DNA of 64,000 bases from positions 4,003,001 to 4,067,000 of the forward strand of contig NZ_CP136684.1 of NCBI RefSeq assembly GCF_032921865.1, in the 5' to 3' direction. The position numbers were made by a program, and so were the translations under genes. Below the pieces are notes generated by a model. It did no database searches. It saw only the letters and a program-made list of their open reading frames with translations, and was not told the DNA's origin. This DNA comes from Thalassospira lucentensis. Lineage in GTDB: Bacteria; Pseudomonadota; Alphaproteobacteria; Rhodospirillales; Thalassospiraceae. Positions 52,389 through 61,576 of this stretch are shown in pieces. Within the stretch, counting starts at the first letter, position 1. Each line of letters opens with the position of its first letter.

Positions 52389-53360
52389 TTACGGCTTTCG
52401 GTTCACTGCATGGATGTTGAGCATTTCCCACGCAATTGTCGCCCCGGCCAATGATGTAATGTCCGAAACGTCATAAGGCGGGGAAACTTCGACCACATCC
52501 GACCCGATCAGGTTGATCCCGCCCGCAAGACCGCGCAGGATCGAAACCGCCTGATGGCTGGTCAATCCGCCTAAAACCGGTGTGCCGGTGCCAGGGGCAT
52601 AGCACGGATCAAGCCCGTCGATATCAAAGGTGATATAGGCGTGATTGTCGCCGACCACGTCCTTGATTTTGGCAACGATCTGATCAATTGACATCGCCTG
52701 CACATCCGGCCCGTACAGGATGTTATATCCATGGGTCAATTCATTATGCGTGCGGATGCCAACCTGAATGGATTTCGACGCGTCAACAATGCCATTCTTT
52801 GCCGCATGCCAGAACATGGTGCCATGATCGATACGATCGCCGTCATCTTCCCATGTGTCGGAATGGGCATCGAACTGGATCAGCGAAATTCCCTTGCCGT
52901 ACTTTTCGGCATGAGCCTTCAGGATTGGATAGCTGATGAAATGGTCGCCACCAATCGTCAGCATTTTCGCACCCGAGCTGACGATATCGCGTGCGTGATC
53001 CTCGATCATCTCCGGGATTTTATGCGGGTAACCGGGATCAATCACCATATCGCCATAGTCGATCACGGCCAGTTCGCCAAAGATATCGCGCCCGGACGGG
53101 AAATGCGGTGCCCATGCAAGATTTACTGACGCACGGCGCACACCCTGCGGGCCAAGGCGCGTACCGGGGCGGCTTGACGTTGCAAGATCAAAGGGAATAC
53201 CGGTTACCGCAACATCAATGCCCGTAAGATCACGGGTGTATTTGCGGCGCATGAATGACAGCGCACCGGAATACATCGGCTCACTGGTATTCTGATGCAC
53301 GGATTTCGCAGTAAAAGCGTTGTCGCCGCCTTTGGTATCAATAACCCCGGTACTGCTCAT
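52389..53360 (-). CDS. speB: Agmatinase (ureohydrolase)
   Basis: A 323-aa ureohydrolase converting agmatine to putrescine and urea. The binuclear Mn site is complete: GGDHFISYP, FDAHSDTW and FDIDGLDPCYAPGTGTP, with the substrate-loop VEVSPPYD. The N-terminal TGIDVAVTGIPFDLATSSRP is typical of agmatinases rather than arginases. It lies 27 bp downstream of puuC on the same strand, so putrescine made here feeds the catabolic enzymes of the cluster. Confidence 0.94.
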   Translation of the reverse strand: MSSTGVIDTKGGDNAFTAKSVHQNTSEPMYSGALSFMRRKYTRDLTGIDVAVTGIPFDLATSSRPGTRLGPQGVRRASVNLAWAPHFPSGRDIFGELAVIDYGDMVIDPGYPHKIPEMIEDHARDIVSSGAKMLTIGGDHFISYPILKAHAEKYGKGISLIQFDAHSDTWEDDGDRIDHGTMFWHAAKNGIVDASKSIQVGIRTHNELTHGYNILYGPDVQAMSIDQIVAKIKDVVGDNHAYITFDIDGLDPCYAPGTGTPVLGGLTSHQAVSILRGLAGGINLIGSDVVEVSPPYDVSDITSLAGATIAWEMLNIHAVNRKP

Positions 53361-53387
53361 AATTCGTCCCCTTGTCCTTTCCGAACC

Positions 53388-54893
53388 TCAGGCGTCGCCC
53401 AGTGCAATCCAGGTCGACTTGATTTCACAATATTTGTCCATCGCATGCAGCGAACGGTCGCGACCGGTGCCCGATTGCTTGTAACCGCCAAACGGCATGG
53501 TGATGGATCCACCATCCCAGCAATTGACCCAGACAAGACCGGCACGCAGTTTTTTCGCGGCCAGATGCGCCTTGTTGATATCGCGCGTCCAAACTGCCGC
53601 AGCAAGTCCATATGGCGTATCATTTGCCGTCTGAACAGCCTCTTTCCAATCCTTAACCGAAATCACCGACAAAACCGGGCCAAAGATTTCTTCCTTGGCG
53701 ATTATCATGTCGTTTTTGACCGCGTCAAACACGGTCGGCTCGACATAATACCCACCGGACTCGGTACGTGCTCGCTTTCCACCCGTGCAGAGTTTTGCGC
53801 CCTCTGCCGCACCCTTCTCGATATAGCCCAGAACGCGGTTCATCTGATTTTCATCGACAATCGCGCCCATCTGGCTGTTTGGGTCCAGGGGGTCACCCGG
53901 CTGCATTTTGCGGCCTGCTGCAACCACTTTCTCGATGAATTCGTCCTTGATGCTTTCTTCGACAATCAGGCGCGAACCAGCCGTGCAAACCTCGCCCTGA
54001 TTATAGAAAATGCCGCCTGCTGCGGCTTCTGCTGCCGCGTCCATATCCGGACAATCGGCCAGAACGATATTGGGGCTTTTTCCACCGCATTCCAGCCAGA
54101 CGCGTTTCATGTTCGACTGACCGGAATATTGCAGGAACAGCTTGCCCACTTCGCCCGAACCGGTAAAGGTCACGCAATCGACATCCGGATGCAGGCCAAG
54201 TGCCTTACCTGCCGTCGGACCAAAGCCGGGCAGAACGTTCAAAACACCAGCCGGAATGCCTGCCTCGACCGCCAGCTCCGCGACACGTATTGCGGTTAGT
54301 GGCGATTGTTCGGCAGGTTTGAGAATGATCGAATTGCCCATCGCCAATGCCGGACCAAGCTTCCAGACCGCCATCATCAGCGGGAAGTTCCATGGCACGA
54401 CTGCCGCCACGACGCCCAGCGGTTCACGCGTGATCATGCCAATTGCGCGCGCTTCGCGCGGTGAAATTTCGTCATAAATCTTATCAATCGCCTCGGCATA
54501 CCAGCGAATGCATTTATAGGACAACGGGATGTCATCACCGGCTGCCAAGCTGATCGGTTTGCCCATATCAAGACTTTCAAGCAGCGCCAGTTCGGCAGCA
54601 TGCTTTTCCATCAGATCTGCAAACTTCATCATCACGGCCTTGCGCTTGCCCGGCGATGCTTCCGACCAGCTGCCTTTTTCAAAGACCGCACGCGCGGATT
54701 GCACCGCGCGATTGACGTCTTCAACATCGCATTCGGCGACCCTGGTCAGAACCCTGCCGTCGCGCGGGCTGATGCAATCAAACGTTTTGCCCGATGCCGC
54801 ATCGACATAAGCCCCATTGATAAAGGCCTTGTTACGGATCGCCAGGCTGGCTGCCTGTGCGCTCAGCTGTTCGAAATTCAACTGGTTTGTCAT
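53388..54893 (-). CDS. puuC: Aldehyde dehydrogenase PuuC (gamma-glutamyl-gamma-aminobutyraldehyde dehydrogenase)
   Basis: A 501-aa aldehyde dehydrogenase: VVPWNFPLMMAVWKLGPALA for NAD binding, VWLECGGKSPNIVLADCPDM with catalytic Glu, and NQGEVCTAGSRLIVEESIKD with the catalytic Cys. End pattern WVNCWDGGSITMPFGGYKQS is typical of PuuC. It oxidises gamma-glutamyl-aminobutyraldehyde, or 4-aminobutanal made by the aminotransferase, to the acid. It lies between puuR and speB and is probably read from the same promoter. Confidence 0.93.
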   Translation of the reverse strand: MTNQLNFEQLSAQAASLAIRNKAFINGAYVDAASGKTFDCISPRDGRVLTRVAECDVEDVNRAVQSARAVFEKGSWSEASPGKRKAVMMKFADLMEKHAAELALLESLDMGKPISLAAGDDIPLSYKCIRWYAEAIDKIYDEISPREARAIGMITREPLGVVAAVVPWNFPLMMAVWKLGPALAMGNSIILKPAEQSPLTAIRVAELAVEAGIPAGVLNVLPGFGPTAGKALGLHPDVDCVTFTGSGEVGKLFLQYSGQSNMKRVWLECGGKSPNIVLADCPDMDAAAEAAAGGIFYNQGEVCTAGSRLIVEESIKDEFIEKVVAAGRKMQPGDPLDPNSQMGAIVDENQMNRVLGYIEKGAAEGAKLCTGGKRARTESGGYYVEPTVFDAVKNDMIIAKEEIFGPVLSVISVKDWKEAVQTANDTPYGLAAAVWTRDINKAHLAAKKLRAGLVWVNCWDGGSITMPFGGYKQSGTGRDRSLHAMDKYCEIKSTWIALGDA

Positions 54894-54962
54894 CGGATAT
54901 CCTCCTGACGGGTCGCGCGTTCTGTTTGTTCCGCGCGATATTCAAACATGATGATTGTGCAA

Positions 54963-55511
54963 TCAGTATGACGGCGGTGTTGCGGCACTGACGACTTCGC
55001 ATTCCGTGTCACCAGCATTTCGGAACCGGTGCGGGATTTCCGCATTAAAGTAATAGGCATCACCCGGTCCAAGAACCTGAACCCGTTCGCCCACCGTGAC
55101 CTCAAGCTTGCCACGGACAACAACACCGGCCTCCTCACCCTTCTGGACGATCAGATTGTCGCCGGTATCGCCGCCGGGCGGATAAATTTCATGAAGGACG
55201 CGCAGATTGCGGTCCTTGCGGGTCGCGCCGACAAGACGCATCGACATGGTGCCATCGGAAAGTTCGACGAGATCTTCCTTGCGAAAGAAAATCTCTTCGC
55301 CGTTTTCCAGATCAATCGTAAAGAAGTTGATCAGGCTCATGGGGATACCCGCCAGAACCTTGGCCAGACTGTCGACCGACGGGCTGACCCGGTTCTGTTC
55401 AATCGTCGATATCGTGCTGTTGGTGACACCGGCGCGGCGCGCCAGTTCACGCTGGGACAACCCGTACATGGTACGTACAGCTTTCAGGCGGTCCCCAACC
55501 TTTTGTGACAT
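54963..55511 (-). CDS. puuR: PuuR-type transcriptional repressor of putrescine catabolism
   Basis: A 182-aa regulator with an N-terminal XRE HTH (VGDRLKAVRTMYGLSQRELA, GVTNSTISTIEQNRVSPSVD) and a C-terminal cupin (HEIYPPGGDTGDNLIVQKGE, VQVLGPGDAYYFNAEIPHRF). Length and order equal E. coli PuuR (185 aa), which is released by putrescine. The ATG at 55511 follows GGAAGAG. Likely targets are the TGTTCA/TGAACA sites in the puuA-aminotransferase intergenic region. Confidence 0.93.
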   Translation of the reverse strand: MSQKVGDRLKAVRTMYGLSQRELARRAGVTNSTISTIEQNRVSPSVDSLAKVLAGIPMSLINFFTIDLENGEEIFFRKEDLVELSDGTMSMRLVGATRKDRNLRVLHEIYPPGGDTGDNLIVQKGEEAGVVVRGKLEVTVGERVQVLGPGDAYYFNAEIPHRFRNAGDTECEVVSAATPPSY

Positions 55512-55565
55512 CCGGTCTCTTCCCTGTCGGTCGCTCTTGTCGGCGACCATTTTGCAAAAGTGGCG

Positions 55566-56948
55566 TTATACCGCGTCAAGATACCAACGGTACTCAAGCG
55601 GCGTGACCTCGGAAAAGAATTCGTCATATTCGGAACGTCGGCAGATATCGAAAACCTCGACAAACCGCTCGCCCAGATATTCCTTGACGATGTCACCTTC
55701 GACAAATCGGTCGAGTGCCGAAATCATGCTGCGCGGCACGATCCGCCCGCCATGCTGCTCATAGCCGTTGCCGACAATCGGATCACCCGGATCAAGCTTG
55801 TTCTTCATGCCGTAATGCATGCCTGCCAAAACACAGGCCAGAACCAGATACGGGTTGGCATCCGCGCCCGACACACGATGTTCGATGCGGGCCGCTTCCG
55901 GGCCGCCTGCCGGAATGCGAAGTGCCACGGTACGGTTATTGAGCCCCCAGTTCGGTGACATAGGCGCATAGGCCTTGTTCTGGAACCGGCGATAGGAATT
56001 CGGGTTGGGCGCAAAAATCGCCATGCTTTCAAACATTGACGCCTGCAAACCGCCAATCGCGTGCAACAGCAGGTCGGAAACATCCTCGTCCCCCTTGGGC
56101 GAAAGAACGTTCTTGCCTTCCTTGTCACGCAGGGACACATGAACGTGCAATCCGTTACCCGCCTGATCGGAATAGGGTTTGGCCATGAATGTTGCGGTCA
56201 CGCCGTGATCCCAGGCAATGCCTTTGACAACGCGCTTAAGCTGCATGGCGTGATCAGCCGCCTGCATCGGGTCATTCACATGCCCCAGATTGATTTCAAA
56301 CTGGCCGGGCCCGGCTTCGGCAACGATAGTATCGGCCGGAATGCCCTGACGGTTCAGTTCGGCAACCGCGTCATGAAGGACTTTTTCGAAATCCTCGATC
56401 TGCTGAAGGCCATAGACCTGAACACCATCCGATGCGATCCCGCCGCCAAGCGGTGCAGGCGGCAACGGTGCAGCGGTTTGTTCATTCTGATCGGCAAGAT
56501 AGAATTCAAGTTCCAGCGCCACGGTCGGATAGAAACCATCCGCTGCCAGACGGTCAACAACCGCCTGCAGAACGTTCCGCGGATCGGCAAAAAATTTTGT
56601 ACCGTCCAGATTATACAGGCTCATCATGACCTGGGCCAACGGCAGTTCACCATACGGAACCGCATGCAGGGTTCCCGGGATCGGCTTGGCAATATTGTCC
56701 TGATCACCACTGGACCAAAGCAGACCGGTACCTTCCGGGTTGTCGCCGGTGATATCTACCAGACACACAGAACCCGGCATATTGATGCCTTCATGGAAGC
56801 TTTTGAGAAACTTCTGCTTGCTGATTCGCTTGCCCCGGAACACCCCATTCACGTCAGGAATGAGTAATTCGACAAGTTCGATATCCGGATTTGCTTCAAA
56901 GAATCGTTGAGCTTCCGCCCTACTGTCTTCGACGAACGACTTGTTCAT
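55566..56948 (-). CDS. puuA: Gamma-glutamylputrescine synthetase (glutamine synthetase family)
   Basis: A 460-aa glutamine-synthetase-fold enzyme that joins glutamate to putrescine using ATP. Signatures are VALELEFYLADQNEQ, VAEAGPGQFEINLGHVNDPM, FMAKPYSDQAGNGLHVHVSL and YAPMSPNWGLNNRTVALRIP, the last two marking the polyamine-type (GlnT/PuuA) branch. It heads the cluster puuA-puuR-puuC-speB on the minus strand. The aminotransferase gene diverges from it. Confidence 0.93.
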   Translation of the reverse strand: MNKSFVEDSRAEAQRFFEANPDIELVELLIPDVNGVFRGKRISKQKFLKSFHEGINMPGSVCLVDITGDNPEGTGLLWSSGDQDNIAKPIPGTLHAVPYGELPLAQVMMSLYNLDGTKFFADPRNVLQAVVDRLAADGFYPTVALELEFYLADQNEQTAAPLPPAPLGGGIASDGVQVYGLQQIEDFEKVLHDAVAELNRQGIPADTIVAEAGPGQFEINLGHVNDPMQAADHAMQLKRVVKGIAWDHGVTATFMAKPYSDQAGNGLHVHVSLRDKEGKNVLSPKGDEDVSDLLLHAIGGLQASMFESMAIFAPNPNSYRRFQNKAYAPMSPNWGLNNRTVALRIPAGGPEAARIEHRVSGADANPYLVLACVLAGMHYGMKNKLDPGDPIVGNGYEQHGGRIVPRSMISALDRFVEGDIVKEYLGERFVEVFDICRRSEYDEFFSEVTPLEYRWYLDAV

Positions 56949-57250
56949 CGTCTAATACTCCCAGAAAAGCCTATTTATTTCACTTTTTCATCGTGCCCCG
57001 CCCAATGATTGCGGTCAAGCCCCTCGTTCGATATATCGTGCAAATAATGCAGTGCAAAATAAATCCCTGACGCGGTTGCCATGGATATTAAGAATGGTTT
57101 GAAACAACCAGCCCATATCAAATTTGGCTCCAGGACGACAAATTTGTTTCATAAAATTTCCCCTTGCAAAGGTGTTCAAAAAAACGAACACTTATCCGAG
57201 ATGTTCAACATATCGCACAAAACAGGCAAGTATCGCTGTCAGGAGACGTT
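56949..57250. promoter_or_regulatory. Divergent promoter region with PuuR-like sites
   Basis: The region between puuA and the aminotransferase holds the inverted repeat GTGTTC-8 nt-GAACAC (57172-57191) and the palindrome ATGTT-C-AACAT (57201-57211), both containing TGTTCA-type half-sites resembling the TGAACA core of E. coli PuuR sites as I recall it. A second pair, GAAACAA and TTGTTTC, flanks an A+T-rich stretch further left. No gene lies here. Confidence 0.6.
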
Positions 57251-58621
57251 ATGAATAATTTCGACAAAACCGCCTATTGGCAGGATATAGATCAGCAGCA
57301 CCATATTCATCCGTTTACCGATACAGCGGATCTAAACAGCCGCGGCACACGCGTGATTACACGCGCCAAAGGCGTTTTCATCGAAGATTCGCACGGCAAA
57401 CAATATCTGGATGGCATGGCAGGCCTTTGGTGCGTCAATGTCGGCTATGGCCGCAAGGAACTTGCCGACGCCGCCTATAATCAGATGCTTGAGCTGCCCT
57501 ACTACAACAACTTCTTCCAGTGCGCGAACACGCCTGCGATCGAGCTTTCAAAGGTTCTCGCCGAAATCACGCCGGACGGGTTAAACCATGTCTTTTATGC
57601 CAATTCCGGCTCGGAAGCGAACGACACGGTCGTTCGCATGGTCCGCCAGTACTGGAATCTTAAAGGTCAGCCGGAACGCACCTTTATCATCAGTCGCAAA
57701 AACGCCTATCACGGCTCGACCATTGCCGGGGCGTCGCTTGGCGGCATGGCTGGCATGCATTCTCAGGGCGGACCGCTTCTGCCCGATGTCGCCCATATCG
57801 ATCAGCCATACTGGTATGGTGAAGGCGGCGATCACACCCCCGAAGAATTCGGGTTGATTGCGGCGCGCAAGCTCGAAGAAAAAATCGAAGAACTCGGTGC
57901 TGATCGCGTCGGTGCCTTCATTGGTGAGCCCATACAGGGGGCCGGTGGCGTGATCATTCCGCCATCAACCTACTGGCCGGAAATTCAACGCATCTGCAAA
58001 AAATACGATATCCTTTTGATTGCTGACGAGGTCATTTGCGGCTTTGGCCGCACCGGTAACTGGTTTGGGTCGGACACGTTCGATATCAAGCCGGACCTGA
58101 TGCCGATGGCAAAGGGCATGTCATCGGGTTACCTTCCGATTTCGGCTGTCATGGTGGGCGAACGGGTTGCTGATGTCCTGATCAATGAATGCGGCGAGTT
58201 CACCCACGGATTTACCTATTCCGGTCACCCGGCAGCAGCAGCCGTGGCATTGGAAAACATCCGCATCATTCGTGATGAAAAACTGGTTGAACGCGTTCGC
58301 GATGACATCGGTCCGTATTTTGCCGAAAAGCTCAAAACCCTTGCCGATCATCCGCTGGTCGGTGCGGTTGAAACCGTCGGCCTGATTGCTGGTATTCCGC
58401 TGGTGGAAAACAAGGCAACGCGCAAACCGTTCGATAAACCGGGCACGGTCGGCACCATCTGCCGTGATGCCTGTGTGGAAAATGGCGTTATCATGCGGGC
58501 CTGCGGTGATCGCATGGTGGCCTCGCCGCCGCTTTGCATCACGCACGGCGAAGTTGATGAACTGGTCAAACGGGCCCGTGCGGCCTTTGATGCGACAGCC
58601 AAAAAAATCGGAAAAATGTAA
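57251..58621 (+). CDS. spuC: Putrescine aminotransferase (SpuC-like, class III)
   Basis: A 456-aa PLP-dependent omega-aminotransferase: FYANSGSEANDTVVRMVRQY, KNAYHGSTIAGASLGGMAGM, LLIADEVICGFGRTGNWFGS and the PLP lysine in LMPMAKGMSSGYLPISAVMV. The start motif and length are those of putrescine-pyruvate aminotransferases. It converts putrescine to 4-aminobutanal, an alternative to the glutamylated route. The ATG at 57251 has AGGAGA nine bases upstream. A terminator follows. Confidence 0.9.
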   Translation: MNNFDKTAYWQDIDQQHHIHPFTDTADLNSRGTRVITRAKGVFIEDSHGKQYLDGMAGLWCVNVGYGRKELADAAYNQMLELPYYNNFFQCANTPAIELSKVLAEITPDGLNHVFYANSGSEANDTVVRMVRQYWNLKGQPERTFIISRKNAYHGSTIAGASLGGMAGMHSQGGPLLPDVAHIDQPYWYGEGGDHTPEEFGLIAARKLEEKIEELGADRVGAFIGEPIQGAGGVIIPPSTYWPEIQRICKKYDILLIADEVICGFGRTGNWFGSDTFDIKPDLMPMAKGMSSGYLPISAVMVGERVADVLINECGEFTHGFTYSGHPAAAAVALENIRIIRDEKLVERVRDDIGPYFAEKLKTLADHPLVGAVETVGLIAGIPLVENKATRKPFDKPGTVGTICRDACVENGVIMRACGDRMVASPPLCITHGEVDELVKRARAAFDATAKKIGKM

Positions 58622-58649
58622 GTTCTGATTTAAATCAAGACATTACACA

Positions 58650-58684
58650 AACACCCGGCGCGATATATCATCCGCCGGGTGTTT
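58650..58684 (+). terminator. Terminator after the putrescine aminotransferase gene
   Basis: An 11-bp stem ACACCCGGCG-type with a 12-nt loop and TTTATC after it, 28 bp downstream of the stop. Confidence 0.8.
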
Positions 58685-58736
58685 ATCATTTCCCCCCAGA
58701 ACACCGCTTAGACGCGCCACCTCTAAAGAGTTCGCC

Positions 58737-60086
58737 ATGCTTAAACGCCTTTATCAACCTGCGGCCTATCAAACCAATAGCATGCCCCAAAGCTTCTGGG
58801 CTGTCAGTGCCGCCCCCCTGCCCGACTGCGATCACCTCCCCGAGGATGGCACGATCACGGCCGATGTCGCGATCATCGGTGGCGGCTATACCGGGCTGTC
58901 GGCTGCGTTGGAACTGGCCGAAAATGGTGTTGATGTTGCCGTGTTTGATGCCGGGCGTTCTGGCTGGGGCGCATCGGGGCGCAATGGCGGATTTTGCTGC
59001 ATGGGCGGAAGCGGCAAAAGCTATGCCCAGCTTGCCAAACAGTTTGGTGATGACCAAACACGCCATTTTGCCAAGCTTCAGCGTGCTGCAATCGACCTTG
59101 TCGCATCACGGCTTGAAGAGTGGAATGTTGATGCGGATCGTCATTCGGACGGCGAAGTCATACTGGCGCACAAGGCCAACCGCGTGAAAGAATTGCGTGA
59201 AGAGGCCGCCGAAAATGCCCATTTTACCGGTATCGAAACCGAATTCCTGACGAAGGATCAGCTTCGTGAACGCGGCCTTCATGCACGGGAAACCCATGCC
59301 GGATTGCATGTCAAACAGGGCTTTGGACTACATCCGTTAAAATATCTTGCCGGGTTGCACCGCATGTGCGCGGCCAAAGGTGTTCGGATATTCGAACAGG
59401 CGACCATTGAAGACCTCCAAGACACCGGGGACGGTTACATCCTGACCTGCAAAAATGTGCGAATTTCGGCGAACAAGGTCGTCGTCGCCACCAACGGTTA
59501 CAGTGCCGAAAACCTGCCCGACTGGATCGGCGGGCGATTGATGCCGGTGTTTTCCGGTATCCTTGTCACGCGTCCGATGTCCGATAATGAACTTGCCGAC
59601 CAAGGCTGGACCAGCGACCTGATGGCATTTGATAGCCGCATTCTGCTGCACTATTTCCGCAAGCTGCCCGACAATCGCTTCATGTTTGGTGGTCGTGGCG
59701 GCATTACGGCAACCCCGACAGCCTTTGATGCCGCAAAACGGCACCTGTTGTCGCATTTTCACCGGATGTTCCCGGCATGGCCGGATGTTGAAATCACCCA
59801 TCACTGGAACGGGCTCGCCTGTCTGTCGCAGTCGTTCCGCCCCTATGTGGGATGGGTTCCGGGGCATCGGGATGTCTGGACGGGGCTTGCATGGCATGGC
59901 AATGGCGTCGCACTTGGAAGTCTGGCCGGGAAAATGCTGGGTCAGCAAATGCTTGGTATCAAGGGCCCGGATGACATCGGCGCGATCATGGGTACACCGC
60001 CCGATCGTTTCCCGCTGGCACGGTTCCGCCGGATTGGCCGCAGCCTCGCCTATCGATATTATGGTTTGCGTGACGAGTTTGCGTAA
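58737..60086 (+). CDS. puuB: FAD-dependent gamma-glutamylputrescine oxidase (PuuB-like), copy 1
   Basis: A 449-aa DAO-family flavoenzyme: DVAIIGGGYTGLSAALELAE, VFDAGRSGWGASGRNGGFCC, LHVKQGFGLHPLKYLAGLHR and the C-terminal GLAWHGNGVALGSLAGKMLG. It should oxidise gamma-glutamylputrescine (made by PuuA) to the aldehyde, with H2O2 as by-product. Copy 2 lies at 61577-62890 in opposite orientation and is only moderately similar, so substrates may differ. GAG precedes the ATG weakly. Confidence 0.88.
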   Translation: MLKRLYQPAAYQTNSMPQSFWAVSAAPLPDCDHLPEDGTITADVAIIGGGYTGLSAALELAENGVDVAVFDAGRSGWGASGRNGGFCCMGGSGKSYAQLAKQFGDDQTRHFAKLQRAAIDLVASRLEEWNVDADRHSDGEVILAHKANRVKELREEAAENAHFTGIETEFLTKDQLRERGLHARETHAGLHVKQGFGLHPLKYLAGLHRMCAAKGVRIFEQATIEDLQDTGDGYILTCKNVRISANKVVVATNGYSAENLPDWIGGRLMPVFSGILVTRPMSDNELADQGWTSDLMAFDSRILLHYFRKLPDNRFMFGGRGGITATPTAFDAAKRHLLSHFHRMFPAWPDVEITHHWNGLACLSQSFRPYVGWVPGHRDVWTGLAWHGNGVALGSLAGKMLGQQMLGIKGPDDIGAIMGTPPDRFPLARFRRIGRSLAYRYYGLRDEFA

Positions 60087-60169
60087 TCGGGCAAACTGAC
60101 CTATGTCATGTCGCGGCCCCGGCCTTTGCGCTATTGCCCGGATCAAACCTTATCGAGCACGAGACGACC

Positions 60170-60652
60170 ATGTCAGATCAACCGACCCTTGCCGAAATCA
60201 AAGAACGCCGCGAAATCGCGACCCGGAAAATCCGCGAGGAAACCGGCATCGATCACGACATGATCAAAAATATCGTGCATGGCTTTTACGCAAAGGTGCG
60301 CGATGACGCGATGCTGGGTCCGGTATTTGCGGAGAAAATTACGGATTGGGATCACCATCTGGAACGGATGTGCATGTTCTGGGCATCTGTGGCACTTGCC
60401 AGTGGTGCCTATGACGGCCGCCCAATGCAAAAGCACCTGACGCTCAGGATCGACCGGAACCATTTTGATCGCTGGCTGGAATTGTTTGCCGAAACACTTT
60501 CAGAATACTGTGAAACAGCCGCCGCGCGCCATTTCATGGAACGCGCCCTTCGGATTGCATCAAGTTTCGAAATCGGCATAGCCGCGCATAACGGCGTCAT
60601 TTTGGGTAAAGGCGAACGTTACGATCCGGTTTCGGCATGGTCCCCGAAATAG
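60170..60652 (+). CDS. Group III truncated haemoglobin
   Basis: A 160-aa globin of the truncated type: MIKNIVHGFYAKVRDDAMLG, PVFAEKITDWDHHLERMCMF, and ALASGAYDGRPMQKHLTLRI with the haem-ligating proximal His in the F-helix. The short E-F region and lack of Gly-Gly motifs fit group III. It would bind O2 or NO in the cytoplasm; a role in NO detoxification is usual for the family but not shown. It follows puuB copy 1 by 83 bp. Confidence 0.9.
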   Translation: MSDQPTLAEIKERREIATRKIREETGIDHDMIKNIVHGFYAKVRDDAMLGPVFAEKITDWDHHLERMCMFWASVALASGAYDGRPMQKHLTLRIDRNHFDRWLELFAETLSEYCETAAARHFMERALRIASSFEIGIAAHNGVILGKGERYDPVSAWSPK

Positions 60653-60896
60653 GCCAGAATTCATAGCAATCAGCACACTGCAAAACTTTTTGTCAGCTTT
60701 CTTAAGACCGACATGTTGACAACATTGTCCTGCTCCGAACAAAATATTGTTACGTGTTATTACTAGACGGGGGCAATCTTCACGCGCACTGAACTGGCAA
60801 ATCAAAGGGCTTATATTGGCAGCCCTGCAAGATTGCTATGTGCCAGACCGATTGCAAAGTAAGACGGACGAACGGACGACAGCGGAGAAAGACGAT

Positions 60897-61571
60897 ATGT
60901 GGCTTTGGATTGGCATCGGAGCAGTCATCATTCTAGCCCTGATTACCACCTATACGATTTATGGCCACAAGCGTCATCTGAGCCCGACAAAGGGCAAGAA
61001 AATAGACTTTTCGCAACGCCCCAACAGCGCCCTTGTTATCATCGATCTGCAAGAAGATTTTACGCTGGCCACGGGCAAAAATGCCTATGACCCGGCCCTG
61101 GTCGAAAAAACGATTTCCGCGATCAACGAACTTGTTCAACTTGCCAACGAAACCGGCCAGCCGGTGATCTCGGTTCGTCAGATATTCAAGGGCTGGTACA
61201 TCAATCTTCTGGTAAAGCTGTTGAACAAGGGGCGCGGCAGCCCGAAATCAGCTGGCCTTGATCTTGATTCCCGCCTGAACGGTGATATCGACCACGATAT
61301 CACAAAGGCCCGTGCCGATGCCTTTACCGCACCGGAACTCGAACGCGTTCTGGAACGCCAGAAAGTCGGCAGACTGCAAATCGTCGGTCTCGATGGCAAT
61401 TACTGCGTCAAAGCAACGATGCAGGCAGCCATTAATCGCGGATATGACGTATCATTTACCGACGCAGGTATTTTGACTGTCAATCCAGCCATCTGGCAGA
61501 AGACCAAGGCCCGCCTCGCCGCCAGTGGCGTGACGAGCGGCAGCGCACAAGCATCAGCCGAAGCATCCTGA
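60897..61571 (+). CDS. Membrane-anchored isochorismatase-family cysteine hydrolase
   Basis: A 224-aa protein. A single N-terminal membrane segment (MWLWIGIGAVIILALITTYT) precedes an isochorismatase fold: ALVIIDLQEDFTLATGKNAY with catalytic Asp, ITKARADAF with the usual Lys, and RLQIVGLDGNYCVKATMQAA with the nucleophilic Cys. Most family members are soluble, so the anchor is uncommon. The substrate is unknown; nicotinamide or an N-carbamoyl compound are examples from relatives. The ATG at 60897 follows GGAG by nine bases. Confidence 0.86.
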   Translation: MWLWIGIGAVIILALITTYTIYGHKRHLSPTKGKKIDFSQRPNSALVIIDLQEDFTLATGKNAYDPALVEKTISAINELVQLANETGQPVISVRQIFKGWYINLLVKLLNKGRGSPKSAGLDLDSRLNGDIDHDITKARADAFTAPELERVLERQKVGRLQIVGLDGNYCVKATMQAAINRGYDVSFTDAGILTVNPAIWQKTKARLAASGVTSGSAQASAEAS

Positions 61572-61576
61572 AAACT

